Source: Clostridia bacterium (GTDB lineage Bacteria > Bacillota > Clostridia > JAQVDB01). From it: 45,154 nt of DNA. This document shows, piece by piece, positions 25,351-33,047 of this stretch (position 1 is its first letter; every line of letters starts with the position of its first letter). Below the pieces are notes generated by a model, which was not told the origin of the DNA, did no database searches, and was given only the letters and a program-made list of their open reading frames with translations. Location: contig JAQVDB010000007.1 of the NCBI GenBank assembly GCA_028698525.1, forward strand, positions 1 to 45,154, given 5' to 3'. A program made the translations under genes and the position numbers.

Positions 25351-25893
25351 ATGAAAAATAGAATCAAGATGTTAATGTTATCTATTTTATTGATAACACT
25401 AATGTTTTTGATATCTGCCGCATCTTGTCCTGATTTAAATGATAAATTCCCGGAGTTGGAAATAAAGATAATCAATGATAGAGATAATATGATTATGGAT
25501 TTGAGCATAAAGGGTATAGAAGGATTATATGGTTATGCCGTAGAAATTGTGTTTGACAACTCCATTATAGAAGTTGATAAAATTGACGAGGAAGATATAT
25601 TTTCTAAAGCAAAAAAGAACTCTATGTTGGCAGTAGATGAATATGATAATTTTATTGGGAGGATTAGCTATGCAAAATTTTTATTGGGAGAAGAAGAGGG
25701 AGCTAAAGGAAGTGGAAAGCTTTTAAGCATTAAATTTAATGTTAAGAAAGAAGATAAAATACTCTTCGAATTTATACAGGATAGAGAAAAGTTAGAAGAA
25801 TGTATGAATGCTATATATGTAAAGTGTGTAGATAAAGAAGGTGAAATTATAATTGTTAAACCGGCAAAATGCCGGTTTTTCTTTTTACCTTGA
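25351..25893 (+). CDS. secreted single cohesin-like protein with terminator-encoded tail
   Basis: A 180-residue exported protein following the previous gene by four bases. The signal peptide covers about residues 1-23 (MLSILLITLMFLISAASC); the Cys might be lipidated, but the lipobox is imperfect. The remaining 150 residues form one cohesin-type domain, with MIMDLSIKGIEGLYGYAVEI at its start and AKGSGKLLSIKFNV in the middle. The final residues, VKPAKCRFFFLP, are encoded by a rho-independent terminator, so the natural stop may have been lost or the reading frame has simply extended into it. The start is ATG 25351 after AGAGGAATAGG. It may bind the dockerin-like end of its neighbour, which is inference. 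Confidence 0.78.
   Translation: MKNRIKMLMLSILLITLMFLISAASCPDLNDKFPELEIKIINDRDNMIMDLSIKGIEGLYGYAVEIVFDNSIIEVDKIDEEDIFSKAKKNSMLAVDEYDNFIGRISYAKFLLGEEEGAKGSGKLLSIKFNVKKEDKILFEFIQDREKLEECMNAIYVKCVDKEGEIIIVKPAKCRFFFLP
25858..25885 (+). terminator. terminator inside the 3' end of the cohesin gene
   Basis: AAACCGGCA (25858-25866) pairs with TGCCGGTTT (25870-25878) around an AAA loop, followed by a T-rich stretch. It lies entirely before the TGA at 25891. Confidence 0.88.
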
Positions 25894-25947
25894 ATAATAC
25901 TTTCATAAAATGAAAAAATAAAAACATAATAAAAATGGAGTGATAAT

Positions 25948-26778
25948 GTGGAAGAAAAGGTAAAAGGTAAGTTGGTAATTATAGGAGGGGCTGAAGATAA
26001 AAAAAGGGATTGCATAATATTAAAAAAAATAATAGAGCTATCAGGGAATGAAAAATCCAGGATCTCTATAATAACTGCAGCAACTGAAAATCCTATAGAT
26101 ATAGGAAAAGATTATATGGATATATTCGGAAGTTTAGGTGCAGGTCATGTAGAATTTATAGACATAAATACTAGGACAGATGCAAATGATAGGACTAAAA
26201 TAGCAAGGGTGAGAAAAAGTACCACAATTTTTTTTACAGGGGGAGACCAACTTAGAATAAGCAGTTTGCTAGGGGGTACTTCTCTCATCAATGAGCTGCA
26301 TCGGGCGTATAAAAGAGGAGTCATAATAGCAGGAACTAGCGCTGGTGCGTCAGCTATGAGTGATAACATGATAATATCAGGGCCCAATGACAACTCGCCA
26401 CAAAAATGTACTATAAAGATGGCTCCGGGCCTAGGTATAATAAAAAAAGTTATTATTGATCAACATTTTGCTCAAAGAGGAAGAGTGGGAAGGCTTTTAG
26501 GAGCCATAGCTCAAAATCCTGATAATATAGGGGTGGGGATAGATGAAGATACGGCTGTGATAGTAGATGATACTGCAATATTTGAAGTAATAGGTTCACA
26601 GGCGGTAACTGTTGTAGATGGAAGAAATATAAGTCATACCAATGTATCAGAATTAGAACCGGATCAAATGCTTGCAATAACAGATATCACCATGCATGTA
26701 TTGCCATCTGGATATAGATTTGATTTGTTTAATAAAATGCCAATAATAGGAGGAGAACATGAAAGTTCTAGAGATTAA
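25948..26778 (+). CDS. cphB: cyanophycinase
   Basis: A 276-residue serine exopeptidase of the S51 family that degrades cyanophycin to beta-aspartyl-arginine dipeptides. It begins KGKLVIIGGAEDKKRDC, has FFTGGDQLRISSLLGG around 95, the catalytic nucleophile in AGTSAGASAMSDNMI around 130, and IDQHFAQRGRVGRLL with the likely active His near 170. There is no signal peptide, as expected for an intracellular enzyme. The start is GTG 25948 after GGAGTGA; the overlapping ATG leads straight to a stop. It overlaps the cyanophycin synthetase gene by 20 bases, so storage and mobilisation are encoded together. Confidence 0.95.
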   Translation: MEEKVKGKLVIIGGAEDKKRDCIILKKIIELSGNEKSRISIITAATENPIDIGKDYMDIFGSLGAGHVEFIDINTRTDANDRTKIARVRKSTTIFFTGGDQLRISSLLGGTSLINELHRAYKRGVIIAGTSAGASAMSDNMIISGPNDNSPQKCTIKMAPGLGIIKKVIIDQHFAQRGRVGRLLGAIAQNPDNIGVGIDEDTAVIVDDTAIFEVIGSQAVTVVDGRNISHTNVSELEPDQMLAITDITMHVLPSGYRFDLFNKMPIIGGEHESSRD

Positions 26779-29392
26779 ATCTTATAATAATAGAAATATT
26801 TATAGCTACAGACCTGTTACAAAGATGGTGATAGACTTACAAAAATATAAGGATTTAGTTACTAAAAACATAAAAGGTTTTAATAAAACTATTTTGGAAT
26901 ATCTTCCAGGATTAAAAGACCATCGTTGTTCAAAGGGGTATGCTGGAGGATTTGTAGAGAGATTGGAAGAGGGTACATATATTGCACATGTTATAGAGCA
27001 CATTTCTATAGAGATTCAGAATATATTAGGTTACGATATTTCGTTTGGAAAGGCACGGGAAATCGGTGATGGAATATACAATATAATTTTCGGACATGTT
27101 TCGGAAATAGCTGCCCGACAATCAGGGATGCTCGCTGTTGATATTGTGGAGTCAATAATCAGCAATAAAACTATAGAATTAGAAAAAAAGCTTAAACTAA
27201 TACAAAGCAAAGTAAAAGAATATGAGCTGGGGCCAAGCACTGCTGCTATAATTGGAGAAGCAACAAAACGAGGAATACCTGTTATAAGAATTGGTAACGA
27301 TAGTTTGTTTCAACTAGGATATGGTAAATATCAAAAACGAATTGAAAGTACAATAACAGATAATACAAGTTGTATTTCTGTGGATATATCATGTGATAAA
27401 TATCTATCCAAAGAATTGCTCAGCCAAAACGGAATAGTTGTTCCAGAAGGCCAGATTGTAACAGATGAGGATCAGGCTATAGATGTTGCGAATTTAATTG
27501 GATATCCTGTTGTGGTCAAGCCTAGAACAGGCAATCAGGGAAAGGGAGTTCGGGTTGACATTAATACTGATCAGGAGCTAATACAGGCTTTTAGGTTGGT
27601 AAAAAGATATGATCAGGATGTATTGATAGAAAAATTTATAGATGGAAAGGATTATAGAATATTAGTAGTGGGAAATAAAGTTATATCAGTTTCCAATAGA
27701 GTACCTGCATTTGTAATAGGAGATGGAAAAAGTACAATCAAACAGCTTGTGGAACAGGAGAACAAAAACAACACAAGAGGAGAAGGACATGAAAAGCCTC
27801 TTACAAAAATAAAATTAGACGACATTAGTTTAGATATATTGAAAAGGCAGGGTCTAAACACCCATTCTATTCCTAAAAAAGGCCAAAAAATAAAGCTCAA
27901 GGATAATGCAAACCTGAGTACTGGAGGGATTGCTTATGATTGTACAGATAAAATACATCCTATAAATTCTGATATAGCGGAAAGAGCTGCAAAGATAATA
28001 GGATTGGATATTGCAGGAATAGACTTGATTGCTCCTGATATAAGTAGACCAATAACCGAAACTGGTGGTGCAGTAATAGAAGTAAATGCCTGTCCAGGAA
28101 TCAGGATGCATCATTATCCAAATAGAGGCAAAAGTCGCAATGTAGCAAGGACAATATTGGATATGCTTTTTCCTTATGGGTCTAAACATTCCATACCTAT
28201 CATATCTATTACTGGTACAAATGGAAAGACCACTATTGCAAGAATGATATCACATATATTAAGGACTAGTGGGCTTAATGTGGGATTAGCATGCACTGGA
28301 GGTATCTATATTAATGAGAAATGTATATTAAAAGGAGATACCACAGGACCGGAAAGTGCGCGTACTGTATTAATGGATAGAAGTATAGATATGGCAGTGT
28401 TAGAAACAGCAAGGGGTGGAATACTGAGGGCAGGTTTAGGATACGATATTAGTGATATAGGAGTTATCACTAATATTTCTAATGACCATATAGGCACCGA
28501 TGATATACAGACTTTAGAAGAGTTGATATTTATTAAAAGTTTGGTGATAGAATCGATTAAGCAAAATGGCTACGCAATTTTAAATGCTGATGATAATATG
28601 GCACTAGAAATGTCAAGGAGAACTTCGGCTGATATCATATATTTTTCACTCAATAATAAAAATTTGATTTTAAAAAAGCATGCTGTCAATGGTGGGATAT
28701 CAGTACATATAAAAGACGGGTATATAAATATAAATAAAGGGGAAAACAATATTCAGGTTATAGAAGTAAAGCAAATTCCAGCTACTTATAATGGGAAGTT
28801 GCAATATAATGTACAAAATAGTCTTGTTGCAGTTTCAGCTTGTTTTGGTTTGGGCATACCAATTTCCATAATTGAAAAGGGATTAAAAACTTTTTATACA
28901 GATGAATATCAAAATCCTGGTAGATTTAATTTATATAATATTAAAGATTTTAGGGTCGTAGTTGATTATGCACATAATATAGATGGATACAAGCAAGTGG
29001 GAAAGGCGCTAAAAAAAATGGGAGCCAGTAGATTGATAGGCATTATTGGTGTACCTGGAGACAGGCCGGATAATATTGTACTTGAGATCGGCAGGGTATG
29101 TGGTGGAATATTTGATAAAATTATAATCAAAGAGGATATATATAAGAGAGGGAGAAAGCCAGGAGAAATAGCAAAGATATTGGAAACCGGGATTAAATAT
29201 GCAGGTAGGCAGTCCAGGGATATAAATATTATCTTGAGAGAGACCGATGCTTTAAGATATGCAGTATCAAATGCTTTGCCCGGAGATTTGATAGTTGTTT
29301 TTTTTGAAAGATTAAAGCCCATACTGGATTACATAAAAACCATTTCCAATCATACAGAAGAAACCCGCCTTGATTATAGGCAAAACTCGTAA
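26759..29392 (+). CDS. cphA: cyanophycin synthetase
   Basis: An 877-residue enzyme that polymerises aspartate and arginine into cyanophycin, a nitrogen reserve granule, using ATP. The order is an N-terminal domain (1-160, with HRCSKGYAGGFVERLEEGTY), an ATP-grasp domain (about 210-480, with VVKPRTGNQGKGVRVD and GGAVIEVNACPGIRMHHYP) and a Mur-ligase-like domain (about 480-870). The last has the P-loop SITGTNGKTTIARM, VITNISNDHIGTD and VVDYAHNIDGYKQVG. Length is standard. AGGAGGAG sits before ATG 26759 within the cphB end. A lysine-regulated transporter follows; some cyanophycins contain lysine, so a functional link is conceivable but unproven. Confidence 0.96.
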   Translation: MKVLEIKSYNNRNIYSYRPVTKMVIDLQKYKDLVTKNIKGFNKTILEYLPGLKDHRCSKGYAGGFVERLEEGTYIAHVIEHISIEIQNILGYDISFGKAREIGDGIYNIIFGHVSEIAARQSGMLAVDIVESIISNKTIELEKKLKLIQSKVKEYELGPSTAAIIGEATKRGIPVIRIGNDSLFQLGYGKYQKRIESTITDNTSCISVDISCDKYLSKELLSQNGIVVPEGQIVTDEDQAIDVANLIGYPVVVKPRTGNQGKGVRVDINTDQELIQAFRLVKRYDQDVLIEKFIDGKDYRILVVGNKVISVSNRVPAFVIGDGKSTIKQLVEQENKNNTRGEGHEKPLTKIKLDDISLDILKRQGLNTHSIPKKGQKIKLKDNANLSTGGIAYDCTDKIHPINSDIAERAAKIIGLDIAGIDLIAPDISRPITETGGAVIEVNACPGIRMHHYPNRGKSRNVARTILDMLFPYGSKHSIPIISITGTNGKTTIARMISHILRTSGLNVGLACTGGIYINEKCILKGDTTGPESARTVLMDRSIDMAVLETARGGILRAGLGYDISDIGVITNISNDHIGTDDIQTLEELIFIKSLVIESIKQNGYAILNADDNMALEMSRRTSADIIYFSLNNKNLILKKHAVNGGISVHIKDGYININKGENNIQVIEVKQIPATYNGKLQYNVQNSLVAVSACFGLGIPISIIEKGLKTFYTDEYQNPGRFNLYNIKDFRVVVDYAHNIDGYKQVGKALKKMGASRLIGIIGVPGDRPDNIVLEIGRVCGGIFDKIIIKEDIYKRGRKPGEIAKILETGIKYAGRQSRDINIILRETDALRYAVSNALPGDLIVVFFERLKPILDYIKTISNHTEETRLDYRQNS

Positions 29393-29395
29393 ATA

Positions 29396-29420
29396 TTTCA
29401 ACGATTTTACATCGTTGAAA
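29396..29420 (+). terminator. stem-loop after cphA
   Basis: TTTCAACGAT (29396-29405) pairs perfectly with ATCGTTGAAA (29411-29420) across a TTTAC loop, three bases after the stop. The T-run is weak, so it is at best a modest terminator or an mRNA-stabilising stem. It overlaps the -35 box of the next promoter. Confidence 0.5.
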
Positions 29421-29443
29421 ACCGTATTTTTGTATGTTATAAT
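29415..29443 (+). promoter_or_regulatory. sigma-A promoter of the lysine riboswitch transcript
   Basis: TTGAAA at 29415-29420 and TATAAT at 29438-29443 have 17-base spacing, an almost ideal vegetative promoter. Initiation near 29450 would place the transcript start just before the riboswitch. Confidence 0.85.
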
Positions 29444-29460
29444 TAAAAAAACTAAATATT

Positions 29461-29664
29461 TACCTCATCTAAAAGATGAGGTAGAGGAGCACCTCTTATG
29501 AGTAATCTTTAGGAGTGTGGGTCACGATGATTAAAGCTGAAAGGGATAGGTGCCGAAGTATGAAGATATACCCGATATTTTCATGCTGGTTATATGTCTA
29601 AAAGGTATATAACTGTCATCAAGAAAGCTTGTCTGGTTCTTGATGAGGAGCTATCTCACTCTTG
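29461..29664 (+). ncRNA. lysine riboswitch (L box)
   Basis: This leader carries the conserved L-box blocks in order: GAGGTAGAGG, ATGAGTA, AAAGCTGAAAGG, GGTGCCGAAG, ATGCTGG, AACTGTCATC and GAGGAGCTATCTC. The closing P1 helix forms between 29478-29484 and 29651-29657. The aptamer is followed by an intrinsic terminator, so lysine binding should stop transcription. Two additions are notable. TACCTCATC at 29461-29469 forms a perfect 9-bp hairpin with 29475-29483, which would capture the 5' strand of P1. GCACCTCTT (29489-29497) is perfectly complementary to AAGAGGTGC (29668-29676) between aptamer and terminator. Identification rests on recognised consensus blocks, not a covariance search. Confidence 0.93.
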
Positions 29665-29681
29665 GACAAGAGGTGCATCAG

Positions 29682-29717
29682 AAAACAACTAGTTGCATTA
29701 CTCAGTTGTTTTTTTAT
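29682..29717 (+). terminator. riboswitch-controlled terminator
   Basis: AAAACAACT (29682-29690) pairs with AGTTGTTTT (29704-29712) and runs into T residues, 18 bases behind the aptamer. It is the expression platform of the lysine riboswitch and precedes the transporter start. Confidence 0.85.
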
Positions 29718-29742
29718 TCTATCTGAAAGGAGAGTTAATTAT

Positions 29743-31296
29743 ATGGAATTTGGTTGGCTGTCGTTGCTTCCTCCTATTATTGCCATAGGCTTGGCTATAA
29801 CTACAAAAGAAGTATATTCTTCTCTTTTTATTGGGATTTTTTCAGGAGCACTAATCTATACTAATTTTAATATAGTGAATGCATTTACAACTTCGTTCGA
29901 TATCATAATAAATAAAGCCGGTGATAGCTGGAACATGGCAATACTTATATTTTTGGGTTTGTTAGGGGGGTTAATAGCTATTGTTACTGCTGCAGGCGGT
30001 TCAAAATCCTATGGTGAATGGGCTAGTAAAAAGGTAAAGACTCGGGCAGGAGCACAATTAGCTACAGCACTTTTAGGATTAATCATTTTTATTGACGATT
30101 ATTTTAACAGTTTGACAGTGGGTACAGTTATGAAACCTGTTACTGACAGGTATAGGATATCCAGAGCTAAACTTGCTTATCTTTTAGATTGTACAGCTGC
30201 GCCTATATGCATAATAGCACCTATTTCAAGCTGGGCTGCTGCTGTAGTGGCAAACATAAACGAATCTGCAGAAGGATTAAACGGTTTTAATATTTTTATG
30301 CAGAGCATACCATACAATTTATATGCATGGTTAACTATTATAATGGTTGTGTATATAGCTTTAACCAATCTTGAATATGGCCCTATGGCTAAATTTGAGA
30401 AGAGGGCTATAGAAAAAGGGCAATTGCAAGAAGAAAGGGATGCAGTTACACCTGGAGACGATTTAGATAATATCAAAGTATCGGATAAAGGCAAAACTCT
30501 TGATTTGATTATTCCTATACTAGGGCTGATAGTTTTTTCCATAATAGGTATGCTTTATACAGGAGGATATTTCGAAGGGAGCAAGACTATAGCTCAAGCC
30601 TTTGGGGATACAGATGCAGCTACCTCACTAGTTTATGGTGGCTTTTTAGCGATATTGCTTACTTTAGTTTTATTTATACCGAGACGGATAATGACATTCG
30701 GTGATTTTATGAATTCTTTTGTTGAAGGGATAAAATCAATGGTACCTGCTTTTACAATACTTATGCTTGCTTGGGCTATTGGTGGAGTATGTGGTTCCGA
30801 TTACTTAAATACAGGAGGCTTTGTTGCAACGGCAGTTGGTGATAGTATACCGGCTTGGGTGCTGCCTACCATATTATTTGTAATAGCTGGGTTTATTGGT
30901 TTTTCAACTGGTACATCTTGGGGTACTTTTGGGATTTTGTTACCTATAGCTATACCTATAGCACTTCAAACAAACCCTGAAATATTAGTTCCTGTAGTTT
31001 CATCAGTATTAGCTGGTGCGGTTTATGGAGATCATTGTTCGCCAATATCAGATACCACAATCCTCTCTTCCACAGGTGCATCTTGTCATCATTTAGATCA
31101 TGTAGCTACACAACTTCCTTATGCTACAACAGTTGCAATAGTCAGCGCTATTGGATATATTATTGCCGGTGTTACTCAAAATGCTGTATTGACTCTTGTA
31201 TTTTCAGTAGCATTGCTGCTTATTGTGTTATTTACATTGAATAGACTATATACTATAAAGCAAAAACATCTCTCAAAAGCAGAACTTGATTCCTGA
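29743..31296 (+). CDS. lysW: NhaC-family transporter, predicted lysine transporter LysW-like
   Basis: A 517-residue membrane transporter with about 12 helices in the NhaC Na+/H+ antiporter family. Family segments include IIFIDDYFNSLTVGTVMKPV in the first half and GFSTGTSWGTFGILLPIAIP and YGDHCSPISDTTILSSTGA in the second. NhaC-like genes under lysine riboswitches have been predicted to be lysine transporters (LysW); the riboswitch directly upstream puts this gene in that class. It likely imports lysine when cellular lysine is low, coupled to sodium or protons. The start is ATG 29743 after GAAAGGAGAG; an in-frame upstream extension to 29662 would lie inside the terminator and is rejected. It is a single gene, closed by a strong terminator. 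Confidence 0.88.
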   Translation: MEFGWLSLLPPIIAIGLAITTKEVYSSLFIGIFSGALIYTNFNIVNAFTTSFDIIINKAGDSWNMAILIFLGLLGGLIAIVTAAGGSKSYGEWASKKVKTRAGAQLATALLGLIIFIDDYFNSLTVGTVMKPVTDRYRISRAKLAYLLDCTAAPICIIAPISSWAAAVVANINESAEGLNGFNIFMQSIPYNLYAWLTIIMVVYIALTNLEYGPMAKFEKRAIEKGQLQEERDAVTPGDDLDNIKVSDKGKTLDLIIPILGLIVFSIIGMLYTGGYFEGSKTIAQAFGDTDAATSLVYGGFLAILLTLVLFIPRRIMTFGDFMNSFVEGIKSMVPAFTILMLAWAIGGVCGSDYLNTGGFVATAVGDSIPAWVLPTILFVIAGFIGFSTGTSWGTFGILLPIAIPIALQTNPEILVPVVSSVLAGAVYGDHCSPISDTTILSSTGASCHHLDHVATQLPYATTVAIVSAIGYIIAGVTQNAVLTLVFSVALLLIVLFTLNRLYTIKQKHLSKAELDS

Positions 31297-31297
31297 T

Positions 31298-31343
31298 AAA
31301 TAAAGCTGTTGTTCTTTCAAAGAACAACAGCTTTATTTTTTGC
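31298..31343 (+). terminator. strong terminator after the lysine transporter
   Basis: A 20-bp perfect inverted repeat (31298-31317 with 31319-31338) followed by T residues starts two bases after the stop. The single-base centre means the actual loop opens to about five bases. Confidence 0.88.
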
Positions 31344-31368
31344 TATATTAAATATATCAAATGTTGTA

Positions 31369-31710
31369 AAACAAAGGCTCACAAAACCAAATCCACCTAC
31401 AGCAATATTTTGCTGTAATGATTGGATGGCAATAGGTGCTATAAATGCAGCAAAGCAGTTGGGATTTAAAGTACCGGAAGATTTTTCGATTATCGGCTTT
31501 GATAATATTATAATTTCCAAGATCATTGAACCTAAATTGACCACAGTAGACCAGGGAATGTTTAGATTAGGCCTTACATCGGCTAAGTTGTTGCTTAATA
31601 TGATTTTAGGTGAAAGTGATAAAACTTTATATAAAAAAATAATACTAGATACCAATTTAATAAAAAGATCTTCATGTGTATCTATAAAAGGGAGGAGTTG
31701 CCATAAATGA
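31369..31710 (+). pseudogene. remnant of a LacI/GalR-type regulator (C-terminal part only)
   Basis: The reading frame encodes about 113 residues matching the C-terminal ligand-binding lobe of LacI-family repressors: PPTAIFCCNDWMAIGAINAA, FKVPEDFSIIGFDNI and LTTVDQGMFRLGLTSAKLL. The DNA-binding helix-turn-helix and the first lobe are absent; upstream sequence is the terminator of the transporter. No start codon with a ribosome binding site precedes the homologous part. It ends in an ATGA overlap with the galT remnant, so both came from one operon. It cannot bind DNA as it stands. Confidence 0.85.
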
Positions 31711-32040
31711 AGAAAGTTGATGCTACTTTTGAAGTAGAACGTTTGCTGCAGTTTGCTTATAAAAATAATATGCTTGGAAAGTGGGATATTATCCCTACAT
31801 TGGAAAACGTCCACCAAATACGGGGGTATAGAAATAACAATAAATTCATCAAAGCCAGAAAAAGACTCAAAATCCATAGCTGCTGCTAGCTCCTTGAAAC
31901 AGACTGTCTATCCTAAATGTGTTCTATGTTTAGAAAATGTAGGTTATCCCGGAAGAATTGATCATCCGGCAAGACAAAATCACAGAGTGATACCTATAAA
32001 GTTAAATGCTGAACAGTGGTTTATGCAATATCCTCCATAG
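31707..32040 (+). pseudogene. galT: remnant of galT (UDP-glucose--hexose-1-phosphate uridylyltransferase, Firmicutes type)
   Basis: The first frame gives an N-terminal piece (VERLLQFAYKNNMLGKWDII) typical of the class II GalT of Firmicutes. The homology then jumps to a second frame with ITINSSKPEKDSKSIAAASS, YPKCVLCLENVGYPGRIDHP and RQNHRVIPIKLNAEQW, which lies well over 100 residues further on in intact GalT. A deletion with frame change has therefore removed the section between, and the C-terminal half is also missing: the frame stops at 32038-32040 just after QWFMQYPP. The gene is inactive. Confidence 0.87.
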
Positions 32041-32041
32041 A

Positions 32042-32358
32042 GTGGTGAAATCCGTTCAAATATTAAAAGAGCATCGCTTAAAAGAGTTTGGTAAAATAAT
32101 GGTACAATCTCATAATTCTTTGAAGGAGTTATATCAAGTTTAGATACATTAGTAGAGCAGGCATTAAAGATTGATGGAGTTGTGGGTTCTAGGGTGACGG
32201 GAGCAGGTTTCGGAGGATGCACTATTGACATTGTAAAGTAGGATACGGTAGATGAGTTCATTGAAAAAGCAGGTGAAAATTACCTGAACAAAATAGGGTA
32301 CAAGCCTTCATTTTATATTTGTGATATAGGGGATGGAGGTGGTGAAAATAGGTTGTGA
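32042..32358 (+). pseudogene. galK: remnant of galK (galactokinase), C-terminal part
   Basis: Two frames carry the end of galactokinase. First comes [20 protein letters not shown], stopped at about 32142. Then, in another frame, [20 protein letters not shown] leads to the conserved GAGFGGCTI motif, an internal TAG stop within the IVKxDTVDEFIEK stretch, and the usual ending NKIGYKPSFYICDIGDGG. The GHMP N-terminal and ATP-binding parts are absent. It directly abuts the galT remnant, so one deletion probably removed the end of galT and the start of galK. The 184 bases after it, up to the flavodoxin gene, are AT-rich with only a weak possible -10 (TATAAT at 32378). Confidence 0.88.
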
Positions 32359-32542
32359 TTTATTGAGTTATAAATAGTATAATAGAGATAATCAATTTCA
32401 AATAAATACCTGATAAGGTTTTGTTTGCATCAAAACAACAGTGTAGGTAATAGATATTTTAAAAATAAGGATTTTATGGGAGGGTTAAAGACAGAATATT
32501 TTCTTATAAATAGGAAATATAATTTAATGGGGGGATATTATT

Positions 32543-33046
32543 TTGAACATACTTGTGGTGTATTATACAAAAACGGGGAAAACGCAGAAAGTAGCACAGA
32601 TGATGTATAGAGTATTTAAAGAAAAAGGCCATGATGTTGATATTTTCAGAATAAAGTCAGCCCAGCATGTTGGATGGATAAAAAGCATTTTTTATACTAT
32701 TACAGGCAGAAGCATAGATATAAGGGATATAAATAAAGATTTGTCCATATACGATATCATCATTATTGGCGGTCCTGTATGGGCAAGTTTACCTGCTGCG
32801 TTTGTGAATGCATTTATTGATAGAGTGTATAGCTTTGCCGGGAAAAAAGTAGTAACATATGTTACCATGGCAACCCAGCGAGGCCAAAGAGCGATTTCGA
32901 CCATGAATGAAAAGATAGCCAAGAAGAATGGACAAATTATATCATCTAAAACTTTTAGAGTAGGGAAATCTGTAAACAGACAGACTCTCAAGGATGTTAA
33001 AAAATATTCAGAAGAGCTGCTAGATAAAATAGACAGCTTTGAATAG
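32543..33046 (+). CDS. flavodoxin-family protein
   Basis: A 167-residue flavodoxin-like protein. The N-terminal FMN-phosphate loop is ILVVYYTKTGKTQKVAQMM, a slightly altered form of the T/SxTGxT motif. The middle has IYDIIIIGGPVWASLPAAFV, which contacts the isoalloxazine ring in related proteins. It resembles the flavodoxin or NAD(P)H-oxidoreductase-like proteins of Clostridia more than classical electron-carrier flavodoxin. Translation starts at TTG 32543 after GGGGGGAT. It converges on the PHP phosphoesterase gene with a one-base gap and no terminator between. Its redox partner is unknown. Confidence 0.85.
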   Translation: MNILVVYYTKTGKTQKVAQMMYRVFKEKGHDVDIFRIKSAQHVGWIKSIFYTITGRSIDIRDINKDLSIYDIIIIGGPVWASLPAAFVNAFIDRVYSFAGKKVVTYVTMATQRGQRAISTMNEKIAKKNGQIISSKTFRVGKSVNRQTLKDVKKYSEELLDKIDSFE

Positions 33047-33047
33047 G

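Noticed and set aside
29662-29742. Upstream extension of the NhaC-like protein
   Set aside because: The in-frame ATG lies in the riboswitch leader and the extension would cross the terminator; ATG 29743 has a strong ribosome binding site.
31309-31710. Complete small LacI-like gene starting at 31309
   Set aside because: The first 20 codons fall in the terminator and unrelated sequence, and the helix-turn-helix domain is missing, so it is treated as a remnant.
32425-32610. Short frame of 61 codons before and across the flavodoxin start
   Set aside because: No ribosome binding site or recognisable protein; it overlaps the well-supported flavodoxin start in another frame.
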